64,000 nt of DNA from positions 62,001 through 126,000 of the forward strand of contig MSJI02000627.1 of assembly GCA_001931905.2 (NCBI GenBank). The letters run 5' to 3'. Below, piece by piece: positions 10,779-20,224 of the stretch. This DNA is from Cladosporium sp. IMV 00045. Taxonomy: Eukaryota; Ascomycota; Dothideomycetes; Cladosporiales; Cladosporiaceae. Under the pieces are notes generated by a model. That model had not been told where the DNA came from. It was given only the letters and a program-made list of their open reading frames with translations, and made no database searches. Position 1 is the first letter of the stretch; each line of letters starts with the position of its first letter. Made by a program: the position numbers and the translations under genes.

Positions 10779-12094
10779 CTACCTCGCTCCACCGAACATC
10801 TCACGCACACTTCCACATTCCGACTTCCGACATCCCAGACATCGATTGACAAATTGACTAGATGGTTTCCAGCCACCATCAATATGCTTTTTCACAATCT
10901 CCGCAAGTGCCTCAATGAATAGCGGGCTATCATTGAGACTTTCCGCCCGCTTGATCGTCGCAGCATGGCCTGACTCCTTGATCAACTCTTGATCCAGCTC
11001 GTACAGAGTCTCGATATGATCCGTGGTGAAGGCAATGGGCACCAGGAGTAGTTGAGGGTCGCCTTGATCGATGTAGGTCTGCACGACGTCGATGGTTGGA
11101 GGGCCGAGCCACGGCTGGGCTCCTACTTTTGACTGCCAGCATAGTCGGTATGGATCTCTCAGTCTGAGATGTTGCATGATGGCGTGAACTGTCGCGGCGA
11201 TTTCTGACGAATATGCATCCCCTTGATTGACTGCACGCATAGGTTGGCTGTGTGCTGAGAGAAGGATGAATACATTTGCTCGCTCTTCTTCTGGGAATGA
11301 GGCGAGCGCTTTTGTGATGTTGTGCGCGACAGCCTGAATGAATTTTGGATGCGTGTGCCAACGATCAATAGCACTCCAATTGATGCGAGACTCTGGGATA
11401 TCGACGGCTTGACTGGCAGGCTCCAGCGTCTGTTGGCACCTGAAAAGTTCATTCATTGAACTGCCGCTCGTACCACATGAGTATTGTGGGTATTGCGAGA
11501 AGGCAATGACTCGACCTCGCTTGTCAAACCCGTCCGCAAGAAGTTGGGCGTACACTTCCTCGGTCAAGGGTTTAGCATAGCGGAACGCAACATAAGGCAG
11601 ATGGGGTGCTGACGATGGCGATACGATCAAGAATCTTGCAAGTCTCGCTTGCCTGAAGCTCTGACCATTTGCGAATGGGTGATCCGCCTCCGATGCTTGC
11701 GTATTGGTCTTTGATCTTTTGGGTCCGCAAGCGAGTGATCACATTCGCAAAGATACGCTGGAAGGGTCCAAGAGGGATCAAGTCCCCGTCTGACTGTGAT
11801 GAGGACAATGTCAGCTCGCACAGCGAGCGAATCACAATCGATTTGGGGGAAGTATCATACGAAAAGTCGTCGAAGGAAATGCGGTACTTCATCCTGGTCG
11901 ACGGGTCCTCCCATGTTCATGAAAACGATCGCGGTAGGTCCATTTTTGTTGATAGTGTGACGTTTAGTATCGTGGTGGAGCTGTTTGCTTTTGTATCGCG
12001 AGCCAGCAGCAGAAATCGAGCGCCTCTGCGAGTGACGAAAAGAGGTCGAAAGGCAGCTGAATCGATCAACGCTCCGAAGACCTTTTAGAGCCAT
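10779..12094 (-). CDS. hem15: Ferrochelatase, mitochondrial, with an internal frameshift
   Basis: Inserts ferrous iron into protoporphyrin IX, the last step of haem synthesis, on the matrix side of the inner mitochondrial membrane. Exon 1 is 12094-11861: a basic Ser/Arg-rich presequence, then NGPTAIVFMNMGGP and FLRRLF. A 67-bp intron (11860-11794) follows, then SDGDLIPLGPF, IGGGSPIRKWSE and CKILDRI in one frame to about 11631. The protein then continues in another frame (11630-10779) with SPSSAPHLPYVAFRYA, SQYPQYSCGTSGSS, FILLSAHSQPM, FTTDHIETLYELD and a C-terminal CLGCRKSECG. Alignment to the family allows no intron at the switch; it looks like 2 nt lost (or 1 gained) in an expected Ile-Ser codon pair. 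The old frame stops at 11572. Either a sequence error in an essential gene, or a broken copy. SAHSQPM replaces the common SAHSLPM. Confidence 0.9.
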
Positions 12095-12889
12095 ATGTTG
12101 AGTCTAGCCTGTCAACAGCACGAGGGCTTTCGTCTCAATAATTTCGAACATGACGGACGCAATGCAAATCATCCAGTGTACCGAGTTGAGATCCTACGCC
12201 AAGCATGGCGTCCGTGTCTTGTCATTAGCGTGGCAATCCTTCGCAGTCGATGGGCCAGACTTGAAACGTATCCATATTTGTGATGCAGGCATGGCGAAGC
12301 GAGAGTTGTCGTCAAAGGGATGAGGGCTCGCGAGGCTGATGTAAGAGGAGAGCCATTGTTGAACTGCCAGGAAGAGCAGTTGATAGCTCAGCAAGTCGGC
12401 CAACTCGAGCGAAGTATTGACTCTTTCAGCTGACCAGACCATGAAGAAAAATTGACATCTCTTGCCATGTGCGTCGGTATACGAAGTGTTTGTCGTCCGT
12501 TTTGAAATGTCAGGCGGGAGTCCCCGCAACCCAAAACCGATCCCCTTCGATCAAGCTATACACAAGGGAAGTCAAGGTAGTGACACTGTATGATGGGAGG
12601 GAACAAGAAATACAGAACTCTTTCAATTGGCATCTCAATATTTCTGTTTCCAAGAGCAAAAGGACAATTCCCATCTCGAAAACAACGCTCTAAAAAGGAC
12701 ATCCGGAAAAGCTTATAAATGCGCTATACAATTGTGTTTTTGGTTGGTTTTTCGACCGCGTTACCAGTCATGGTGTCCATTAGGTATCCAATTAAGGAAT
12801 CCTTGCTTGCAATGATGATGAAGCTGGCGATTGGCGATATCTGTCAACATCAGGCGTCTTGCGCGTTCGTGTGCTTTTGATCGGGTTGT
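12095..12889. other. Intergenic, no gene supported
   Basis: About 800 bp between the ferrochelatase start and the 3' end of the next minus-strand gene. No coding signal seen. It probably holds the hem15 promoter and the neighbour's 3' UTR. Confidence 0.5.
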
Positions 12890-13763
12890 TTACTGGGCGG
12901 CGGGAGCGGCGGCGGGAGCACCGCCAGCACCACCAGGCGCGCGGCGAGCGGCTTGTCTACCCCTGTGAAATTGTTAGCATGCAAATATCAGTGAAGTGGC
13001 AGGCTTAGGAGCGAACGTACATGATGTTCCTGCTGACAAAGCTGACGCCGATCATGAAGGCCCAGCTAGGGATCTTGGAGAAACCCCAGATAACGTAGCC
13101 GACGGGAATGCTGAGGCCGTTCTCGGCGAGGAAGCCGTTGAAGGGGTGGAAGAGGCCCTCGTACGGCTCGGTCTCCTTGTACTTCTCTTCGAGGTGGATA
13201 GCCGCGACGGTCGGGGCGGTGACGGTGGTGCGGTTGACGGAGATGTAGCGAGCGGTAGAGGCCGGGGTGGTCTGGTCGGCAAGCGGCTGGGGAATCTGAA
13301 GGTGGAGGATGCGCGGAGGAGTGACGGACCAGGCGTGGCAGAGGGGACCCTCGGTGTCGCAGTTCAGGTAGGCGAGGTTGGGCGGGTTGGGAGTCGCGGA
13401 GAGAAGGGCCACGCTGCCGTTGAACGCCTCCTCAGGCTTCTTGCACATGCCGTAGCAAGTGGCATTGCCGCCAGTGACGAAGACCATCCATTCCTCAATG
13501 CCGGGAGAGGCAGTCGCGGCACCGGGCTTGATCACTTCCTTGTGGTTGGCGACGGTCAGAGTCTGCACCTGGACGTCGGCGATCTTTGCGGTTGCGGCGT
13601 TGATAGGCTCGGGGACGACAGACTCGACAGAGGGCGCGTCGGGAATGGCAGAGGAGACGGTCTCGGATGCCTTTGCGAACCAGCCCTTGACCTGGTCAAC
13701 GAGAGGAACCTGCTGGGCAGCGGAGAGGGCCGGCAGAGCCAACAGAACGGAAGAGGCGCGCAT
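12890..13763 (-). CDS. Secretory-pathway single-pass membrane protein, unknown function
   Basis: Two exons, 13763-13021 and 12962-12890, with a 58-bp intron; 271 aa. An N-terminal signal peptide (MRASSVLLALPALSAA) is followed by a probable lumenal domain with four Cys (NATCYGMC, LNCDTEGPLC) and N-glycosylation sequons (NAT, NGS, NRT). The C-terminal hydrophobic stretch (VGYVIWGFSKIPSWAFMIGVSF) is cut at SFVSRNIM by the intron. The last exon supplies a short basic then Ala/Gly/Pro-rich tail ending APAAQ. The topology (lumenal domain, one membrane span, short cytosolic tail) suggests an ER protein. The lumenal part (WMVFVTGG...YLNCD) recalls thioredoxin-like folds in fungal ER proteins, but no CxxC redox motif is present. 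I cannot name it. Confidence 0.82.
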
Positions 13764-13934
13764 GTTGGCGGTATGTGCTGTGTGGGCGGATTGTTTGGTG
13801 TCGTCGCGACTGTGGTTGGTGATAGAATTACAGATTTGGGGAGAAAGACAACTGGCGTTGATGGGAGCTGGGGTGCTATGACGGCACTGTGCAGCGCGAA
13901 GTCCAGTCGAGATTAAGGAGCTATAGCACGAGAT

Positions 13935-13985
13935 CTGTCAGTGGTCTGCCTTCTCCCAACATCGAGCACCAGGCATCAAACTCAC
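13935..13985 (-). other. Candidate 5' UTR intron upstream of the membrane-protein gene
   Basis: On the minus strand a GTGAGT donor (13985) and an ACTGACAG acceptor (13935) bound 51 bp, with a CTGAC branch-like element next to the acceptor. It lies about 170 bp upstream of the ATG at 13763. Plausible but needs transcript support. Confidence 0.3.
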
Positions 13986-15619
13986 CGTGCCGAAGAAGTG
14001 TAACACCAACAATACAATAACAGGGACCAAACCGTTTCGTCGTGGGTTATACGTTGTGAAGAGGAATGCAGGGTGGCTGGTCCATGCGCACAGCAGGTTT
14101 CCAGGGCTACACGACTCCTTGCGCTTGGACAATTTTGCTCTGCACGCCTCAGATTGTACAACTCGGATCGATGGACTGTCTGTTGATGATTTTGGATCGT
14201 GGCAGTCTCAATCACGCGTTTACGAGAGATAAAGCCTGAGCTAATCTCCCATCGCAAGTTTGGTGTCGTGTTGATGGACCACGGCTAAAGAGCAATTTTG
14301 ATATGTGAACGCTCAGGAGTTCTTGCGTGTCATCCCGGAGAACAGCACACGTGATGACACGCATACTGTACCAGTTTGTGTTGGGCAGAGACTGTTCGTC
14401 AAGTAGCACAGCCGCAAGAGAACGCTGACAGTGATACGAGTACCTAGACATCGGACAATCGAAATGAATGAGCAAAACGTAGGTTAGTACCAGTTAGCTC
14501 TCGTCACATACGATATGTCAGGGCTGTCAGACTGTCCAAACCATTGTTGAAATCCTGCATCGAGTGGATGGTCTGTTCAATCGAGACGCAGAATCAATAC
14601 CACTTGAAGAATTCCTGCATCTCTTGCACTACGATCGCCTGAACGGATGCGTTAGTACTCCACAGGCTGAACCTGCAGACGCAACAATAATCATTCGACA
14701 TGATCTGTCACGATGACGATCACTTCACTAGACTCACCTTTCCGACAGCTTTGAAGGTCTAGAATATCGTCTATCCATAGCTCACCTTTTCAGTAAAATC
14801 AGCGGAGCATGACAAGTGATGAGGTACAAAGAAAGCAAGGCCGTCACGGAATAAACATGACGATTTCGTCTACTCAGCAAGGCCATCATGCCATCGCATC
14901 GATGAACACGACCATCGTGACTTTTCAAGCAAATGACACGATCGAGAGACGGAATTATTGATGACCCCAAACTCCACAGTGGAAGACCGACCAACCTTCG
15001 GCTCCACCTTCGACTATAGTAAGGCTTCCTGCTCGCGGACAGGCATTCCGAGGCGCTATGTCGGTGCGAACGCTCTATTATTCACGCAATTGCACATGAT
15101 GCTGGTGTTATTTGTCTCATTTCAACTGAGTTGCGCCTATCCCAAGGCCTCCAGTCTGCCCAAGATCCCTCAGGATGCACAGGATTGATATCGCTAAAAC
15201 TCTCGCCTCGCGGTTTCCGTAGGCGAGTCATTACAGCACGGAGCCCACTCCTCTTGCATACAGCAATCAATGCCCAACTGTCAAAGGGTCCAGACCAACG
15301 AGACGGACTGAGATCGGGCACACGAACGTGCGTGTCGAAAGGACCACCTGCACAAGTCCTCGCCGCGTTTGACTAACGCCTGCTAGCCCAAGATCTCTAC
15401 ACCCGATCATCCGGTCTTGGTATAGCAAAAGAAGGGGAAAGACGTTTGTGTAAACGTTCTGTGGTTGGATCACGGGTTATCGCTCGTCAGGCGGCCATCT
15501 CCGCCTTTCTTCTATCGTCACGACTTTTCGTTTAGAATCGTATCTCCCCCGGATTATGCAAAGGCGGAGCGACAATCCTCCGCTCAGCGCTACGGACGTT
15601 CCTTCGAGGCGAACAAGGG

Positions 15620-15642
15620 GAAACTCAAAGTGAGTTTCCCGA
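15620..15642. repeat. Perfect inverted repeat, 10-bp arms, 3-nt spacer
   Basis: Left arm GGGAAACTCA, spacer AAG, right arm TGAGTTTCCC. The arms are perfectly complementary and the site is not within a gene. It could be a dimeric regulator site or a hairpin. Confidence 0.85.
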
Positions 15643-16965
15643 AATTCAGATCGATACTATTGAGAGGGGAAAAAGAAGAAAATACGTAAACGCTCGTGAA
15701 CCATGGTCATTCATCGCCACACAGAAGGAAGAATCGATTAACCCCTGCCCGCAATGGCCGCTGCGGCCCATTTGTTGCATGGAAACCTTTTTGCGCGCTT
15801 GGAACACCACGGATGCGGGGAGGCGGGGTGCATAAGTCGATGAAGAAACGCGGTGTCATGTTTTCCTTTTGGAAGATATGGAAGGTTTGAGGCTTCTGCG
15901 GAGGTGCAGCACCAACTACGAAAACACTGCCACCTTGACCACCCGTTAAACGATCTCGTGATCAGCAGACGCGCCTTCGTCACGCACCGCAGGAGCCGGT
16001 ACGGGTTGGAGGTGGTGTCTGTCAAGCTCCTGTGGGCTTGCACTATGCTGTGTTGTGGCGGCACCAAGCTGCCTTAGCAAATGTTGCCCTGGGTCGGCCA
16101 ACCGGCTGCGGTCGGGATCCTTCGAAGGCTACATGTGCGGGAGAAGAGGGTTCGGTGCGAGAGACGATTGCAGTAAAAGCCCGATATCACACAACCAGGA
16201 TGTCGTGTTCAGGCACGACGGCGTGGCAGTGTCTTGCCAAAATGCGCCGATTGGACTCGTTGGGATGGTCTCGATACGGAGGTAGTGGAGGAACATTTCT
16301 ATAAGCGACCTCATTCCCTCTCGCGTGCTTATCGCATTATCAATGGTTGAGATAACGCAATCGCAGGGCTGTCGGCGGACGAACAGCAGAGCAGCATCTG
16401 TGGCATCTCGCTGAAGAAGCTAGACTGCCTCGGCACAGGGACATCAATCATATCATCATATCAACCTGGTATCTTGCGTGCTGTGCGGAGATTGGTGGGC
16501 TCGCACGACGCTTGCAGCCGCGCACCGCAATTTGCCAATTTGCCGGTGGCGTACCAATCTCGAGGGCCTTGCAGGCATCCTGCTAATGCTGCTAACCACT
16601 ATACCCCTCGACACTACGAGACTACCACCACTGCCAGGCCGCCACTACGGACGGGCAAGGTTTGGTGTTTGGTTCGGTTATCACCCGGAGCATGCAGGCA
16701 TATGCAACGGTGGCACTGGGAGCAGGGTAGTCCCACGCTAATTGCACGCTCTTCACGTTGTCATTCCCAGCAGACATGTGGGGTGAAGAGGCACAATGAA
16801 CGATCTGCGCCTTGGCTGCGTCGGTGAGATGCGCGAAGAGGCGTAGAAGGAGGCCTATCAAGGCCTATCCGCCAGCATGCAACTCGCTCGCAAGACGTGC
16901 ATCCTGCATCTGGTACCTTAAGCCGCCAACAGCCCTGCCGGCACAAGACCCAGAAGGAGCACTTC

Positions 16966-16976
16966 TTTTTTTTTTT
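16966..16976 (+). repeat. Poly-T tract (T11)
   Basis: Eleven consecutive T residues in the long region upstream of the Zn2Cys6 gene. Confidence 0.85.
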
Positions 16977-17394
16977 CTCGGCCACTTTGGGCTTTTCATT
17001 TGACGTACAAGGGCACGACCGCTCAGCACGCGACTTTCACTATATCGCTCCCCTCATTTGCCTAGTCTGCATATTACCGCGCACGCTAGTCCCTCGCGGC
17101 CGAGGTCCCTGCTGCCGTCGACGCTACTCAGACACCGTTGCTGGCTTGCTTTTTTGGCTGGGATCGCGCTCGTGGGGCTCCAGTCAATCTAGAGCTTTTG
17201 TGAACGGGAGATGGCCCTTCCTCGCCTTTGACCCGTCCGACTTGATTACTACGAGACTACTATTACTACGACTGCTGGGTCCCGTTCCCGTCTCGTCCTC
17301 TCCAAAGGATTCAGTGGGATCCCGTCCCAAGCCATCATCGTATTCCTTCTCGCTTTCCTACCTTATATAATTCCAATCACAATAACTACACGAC

Positions 17395-19827
17395 ATGACT
17401 GCTGCTCCGAGAGAAGTTCCAACCAACGAAACGCCGGCCTCCACAGCCCCACCTAAGAAAAGAAGAAGAAGAACTGGCACCGGCGGCGCACAAGACGATT
17501 GCTTTACATGTCGAAAGCGGGCGGTGTGCTGCGATCGAAAACGCCCATATTGCACGCCATGTATCGAGATCGGGAAAGATTGCTCAGGCTATAAGACGAC
17601 ATTGACATGGGGAGTCGGTGTCGCTAGTCGGGGCAAGCTGCGAGGACTCTCTAGTCCTGTGGCAAGCAGAAAGCCCGATGGAAGCGTTACTGGGACATCG
17701 AAAGCAATCCACAAACGTAGGAAGAGCTCACTTCTTGGAATCAGCGTTGAGTCCCCACAAACGCCAACACCATCGTCTTCAACGAATCAACCGATACCCA
17801 AAACGCCAACTGAACATGAGAGGTCCTTCCCACCACCTAGCATCCCTATACCCACGCCACAAATGCAAAATGGTTGGCATGTGCCAGGGTTCCTCCACCA
17901 TCGACAGATGGCTTCCAGCCAGCCACCACCAGGGCAGCTCCAAACCGCCATCACTCCGAGCTTCGAGAATGAGAGGTATCCACTCTCTGCTATGTCAATG
18001 AGTTCTTATGCCGATGAATGGGGCTCGCCCCCGGACTATCCTCAAACTCCAGCATCTGGAATTTTCCCCGATCACAGCCATCAAATGGAATCCTATATGG
18101 ACATCCCGTCGTTCAATTCCGCTACAGACTCTTATCCGCAATCTCTAAGCTCAAGTGTCGATTCACTACAAAGCTACCAATCGGGGCCTGCCTTTGATGG
18201 CATCGAACAGAACACTGTCTCCTCCTTCAGCAATGCACTCTTCAGCGAGGATTTCCTCAATGCGGAAACACAAGATCAAGAGGACAACAACAGACCCGAC
18301 GAGCTCTCTCTCATCAACTCCAGCTTCGACCAGCCATTCTTCTTCATTTCACCGCGCCTCCAATCTCTGATCTCCTACTATGACAAACACATCTGCCCTT
18401 TTCTGGTCGCTTTTGACGATCCTAGCAACCCATATCGCATGCATGTCATCAATCTAGCAACCCAGAACGAAGGATTACAGCACGCTATCGCGGCATTGGC
18501 AACAAATAATATGCGCATGCGCCAGATCGAAAATCGAAACCCTGGCTTCGCGACAGAGATTTCCAGCGCTTTTGATGGGAGAGAGCTTACTCAACCCACG
18601 GCCGAGGAGACACTGTACAAGCAGCTTTCTATTGAGCAGCTGAATGTGCAGCTCGCTGACCCTCGGGCTGCGCAGGACGATTCAGTACTTGCCACGCTTT
18701 TAGTACTATGCCTTTTCCATGTCTGCGATACTGGCTTTAGCAAGTTCAAAACACAACTTGCTGGAGTCCAAAAGCTCATGTCTATGCGCGACCCCAACAC
18801 CAAAAGCACGTTCACTGGCTGGATCGAAATGTTCTTCACGTGGTTCGACGTAATGACTTCGGCGGTGAACGACCGCGAAGCCCAGGTCCAGGGCGAGACT
18901 GTGGACATGCTAGATTTCAGTTCAAATCTCGGTGCCTTGGAGCAATTCTCTGGATGCGAGGGCAGGTTATTCAAATTGATCGCTCGCCTGGGAAGACTGA
19001 ACCTGCTTAGCCAAGGGCGACCAGTCACTGCGCAACGGAGAAAGAACTCATACTTTCAACGAAAACACGATGTGTTTGCCGGTCAGGAGATGAAGTGGTC
19101 AGGCATGGAGGGAAACACAGATCGACCTTTGTCAGCTTTGGATTACGAGTTTATCGATGGTAATGGGTGGGGCACACCAATCATATCCGACGACGATGCC
19201 GACAACTTCATTGATGATCCTTCGAGACCGGCTTTCGACGACCGTCGCGAGTTTTGGGCCGAATGGCATGATATCAGGATTCGCCTCAGTGAGTGGGAGA
19301 TGGACTTCTCCACCATGCCTTCAGCTCTCGACAGTCAAAGCGACCCAAGCCGTCTGGCAGCAGAGCGACGAGATCTCCTGCACATCTCTGAATCGTTTCG
19401 CTATTCCGCTCTGCTTTACGTGACACGACTCGCGCATCCTTTCCTCCCCTCAGCAGCGCCCGAGTTTCAACAGACCGTCAGCCTTGTACTCTATCACATC
19501 GGAGCACTCCCGATCACGTCTTGCGTGAACAAGTTCCTGCTCTGGCCGCTTTTCATCGCCGGGACCGAGTCCGTCGACGCAAGCCACAGGGACATGATCC
19601 GACAACGATGCATCGAGATCCAACGCGAGAGTGGCTTTTTCAACAACATCTCTTGTCTGGAAGTCCTCGAGCGCGTCTGGATGGACGGCGAGCTGGGCGT
19701 AGGGCCCGACATCGAGATTCTCGCACGTAGGAGGGATAGCGAAGCACCGTTGGGTTGCAAGGGGAGGCATGCGTTCCGCTGGCGGAGGGCTATGGATAGG
19801 GTTGACGGCGAGTACATCATGATATGA
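17395..19827 (+). CDS. Zn2Cys6 fungal transcription factor
   Basis: Intronless, 810 aa nuclear DNA-binding regulator. A basic patch (KKRRRR, residues 21-26) precedes the binuclear zinc cluster with C36, C39, C46, C53, C56 and C63. The residue before the third cysteine, usually Lys (consensus KCD), is Cys here (AVCCD). Directly after comes TLTWGVGVASRGKLRG, typical of one fungal subgroup that I associate with acr-2-type regulators, at low certainty. Residues about 90-300 are Ser/Pro/Gln-rich and likely disordered. From about residue 310 a large helical domain resembles Fungal_trans_2 (RLQSLISYYDKHICPFLVAF and HAIAALATNN). It is isolated, with 3.6 kb of non-coding DNA upstream and the S1P lyase 400 bp downstream, so no target cluster is evident. 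Confidence 0.92.
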   Translation: MTAAPREVPTNETPASTAPPKKRRRRTGTGGAQDDCFTCRKRAVCCDRKRPYCTPCIEIGKDCSGYKTTLTWGVGVASRGKLRGLSSPVASRKPDGSVTGTSKAIHKRRKSSLLGISVESPQTPTPSSSTNQPIPKTPTEHERSFPPPSIPIPTPQMQNGWHVPGFLHHRQMASSQPPPGQLQTAITPSFENERYPLSAMSMSSYADEWGSPPDYPQTPASGIFPDHSHQMESYMDIPSFNSATDSYPQSLSSSVDSLQSYQSGPAFDGIEQNTVSSFSNALFSEDFLNAETQDQEDNNRPDELSLINSSFDQPFFFISPRLQSLISYYDKHICPFLVAFDDPSNPYRMHVINLATQNEGLQHAIAALATNNMRMRQIENRNPGFATEISSAFDGRELTQPTAEETLYKQLSIEQLNVQLADPRAAQDDSVLATLLVLCLFHVCDTGFSKFKTQLAGVQKLMSMRDPNTKSTFTGWIEMFFTWFDVMTSAVNDREAQVQGETVDMLDFSSNLGALEQFSGCEGRLFKLIARLGRLNLLSQGRPVTAQRRKNSYFQRKHDVFAGQEMKWSGMEGNTDRPLSALDYEFIDGNGWGTPIISDDDADNFIDDPSRPAFDDRREFWAEWHDIRIRLSEWEMDFSTMPSALDSQSDPSRLAAERRDLLHISESFRYSALLYVTRLAHPFLPSAAPEFQQTVSLVLYHIGALPITSCVNKFLLWPLFIAGTESVDASHRDMIRQRCIEIQRESGFFNNISCLEVLERVWMDGELGVGPDIEILARRRDSEAPLGCKGRHAFRWRRAMDRVDGEYIMI

Positions 19828-20224
19828 GAGGTCTAACGAAATAGGTAAAAGCAATGGTCCTCCTTCATGTGAGGCCAGACGAAAGTTTTTGTGTCTATAT
19901 TTCTTGAGCGAAAACAAAGCAATAACTTGGATACAAATGCATACGATCTAGCAAATAGCAAGTTTCTCATTCTCATGCCACTGGTCTGTTCGTATAGGCA
20001 TTAGCGTTAGATGCTCGTACGGGCGTAGTAAAGCTGACCGGCTTTGTGGAGCAGTCACGAAGCCGGACGACTCCGCTTTTGGCTTTCACATGTGATTGAC
20101 CCTACCTCACGAATGGACCTCATGAATACAACATTTCATCGAACCATCCAGTCACAAACCTCACTCTCACCAAAGAGAACATGATCAGATAATACAACGA
20201 GCTACAAACCAACCCAGCAAAAAA
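19828..20224. other. Intergenic between the Zn2Cys6 gene and S1P lyase
   Basis: About 400 bp in a tandem arrangement. No open frame of note; probably a 3' UTR followed by the lyase promoter. Confidence 0.5.

Larger units (their letters stand above)
13764..17394. other. Long intergenic region (3.6 kb) upstream of the Zn2Cys6 gene
   Basis: The longest gene-free stretch in the window. Only short, mutually overlapping open frames occur, none with recognisable protein features. It contains a perfect 10-bp inverted repeat (15620-15642), a T11 tract (16966-16976) and a TTATATAA element (17363-17370) about 25 bp before the next ATG. It may be an extended regulatory region of the transcription factor or hold non-coding RNA. 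Confidence 0.5.

Noticed and set aside
12996..13916. 306-aa plus-strand frame opposite the membrane-protein gene
   Set aside because: Antisense shadow: Gly/Asp/Val-rich low-complexity translation from a GC-biased coding strand; the minus frame has a signal peptide, sequons and a good intron.
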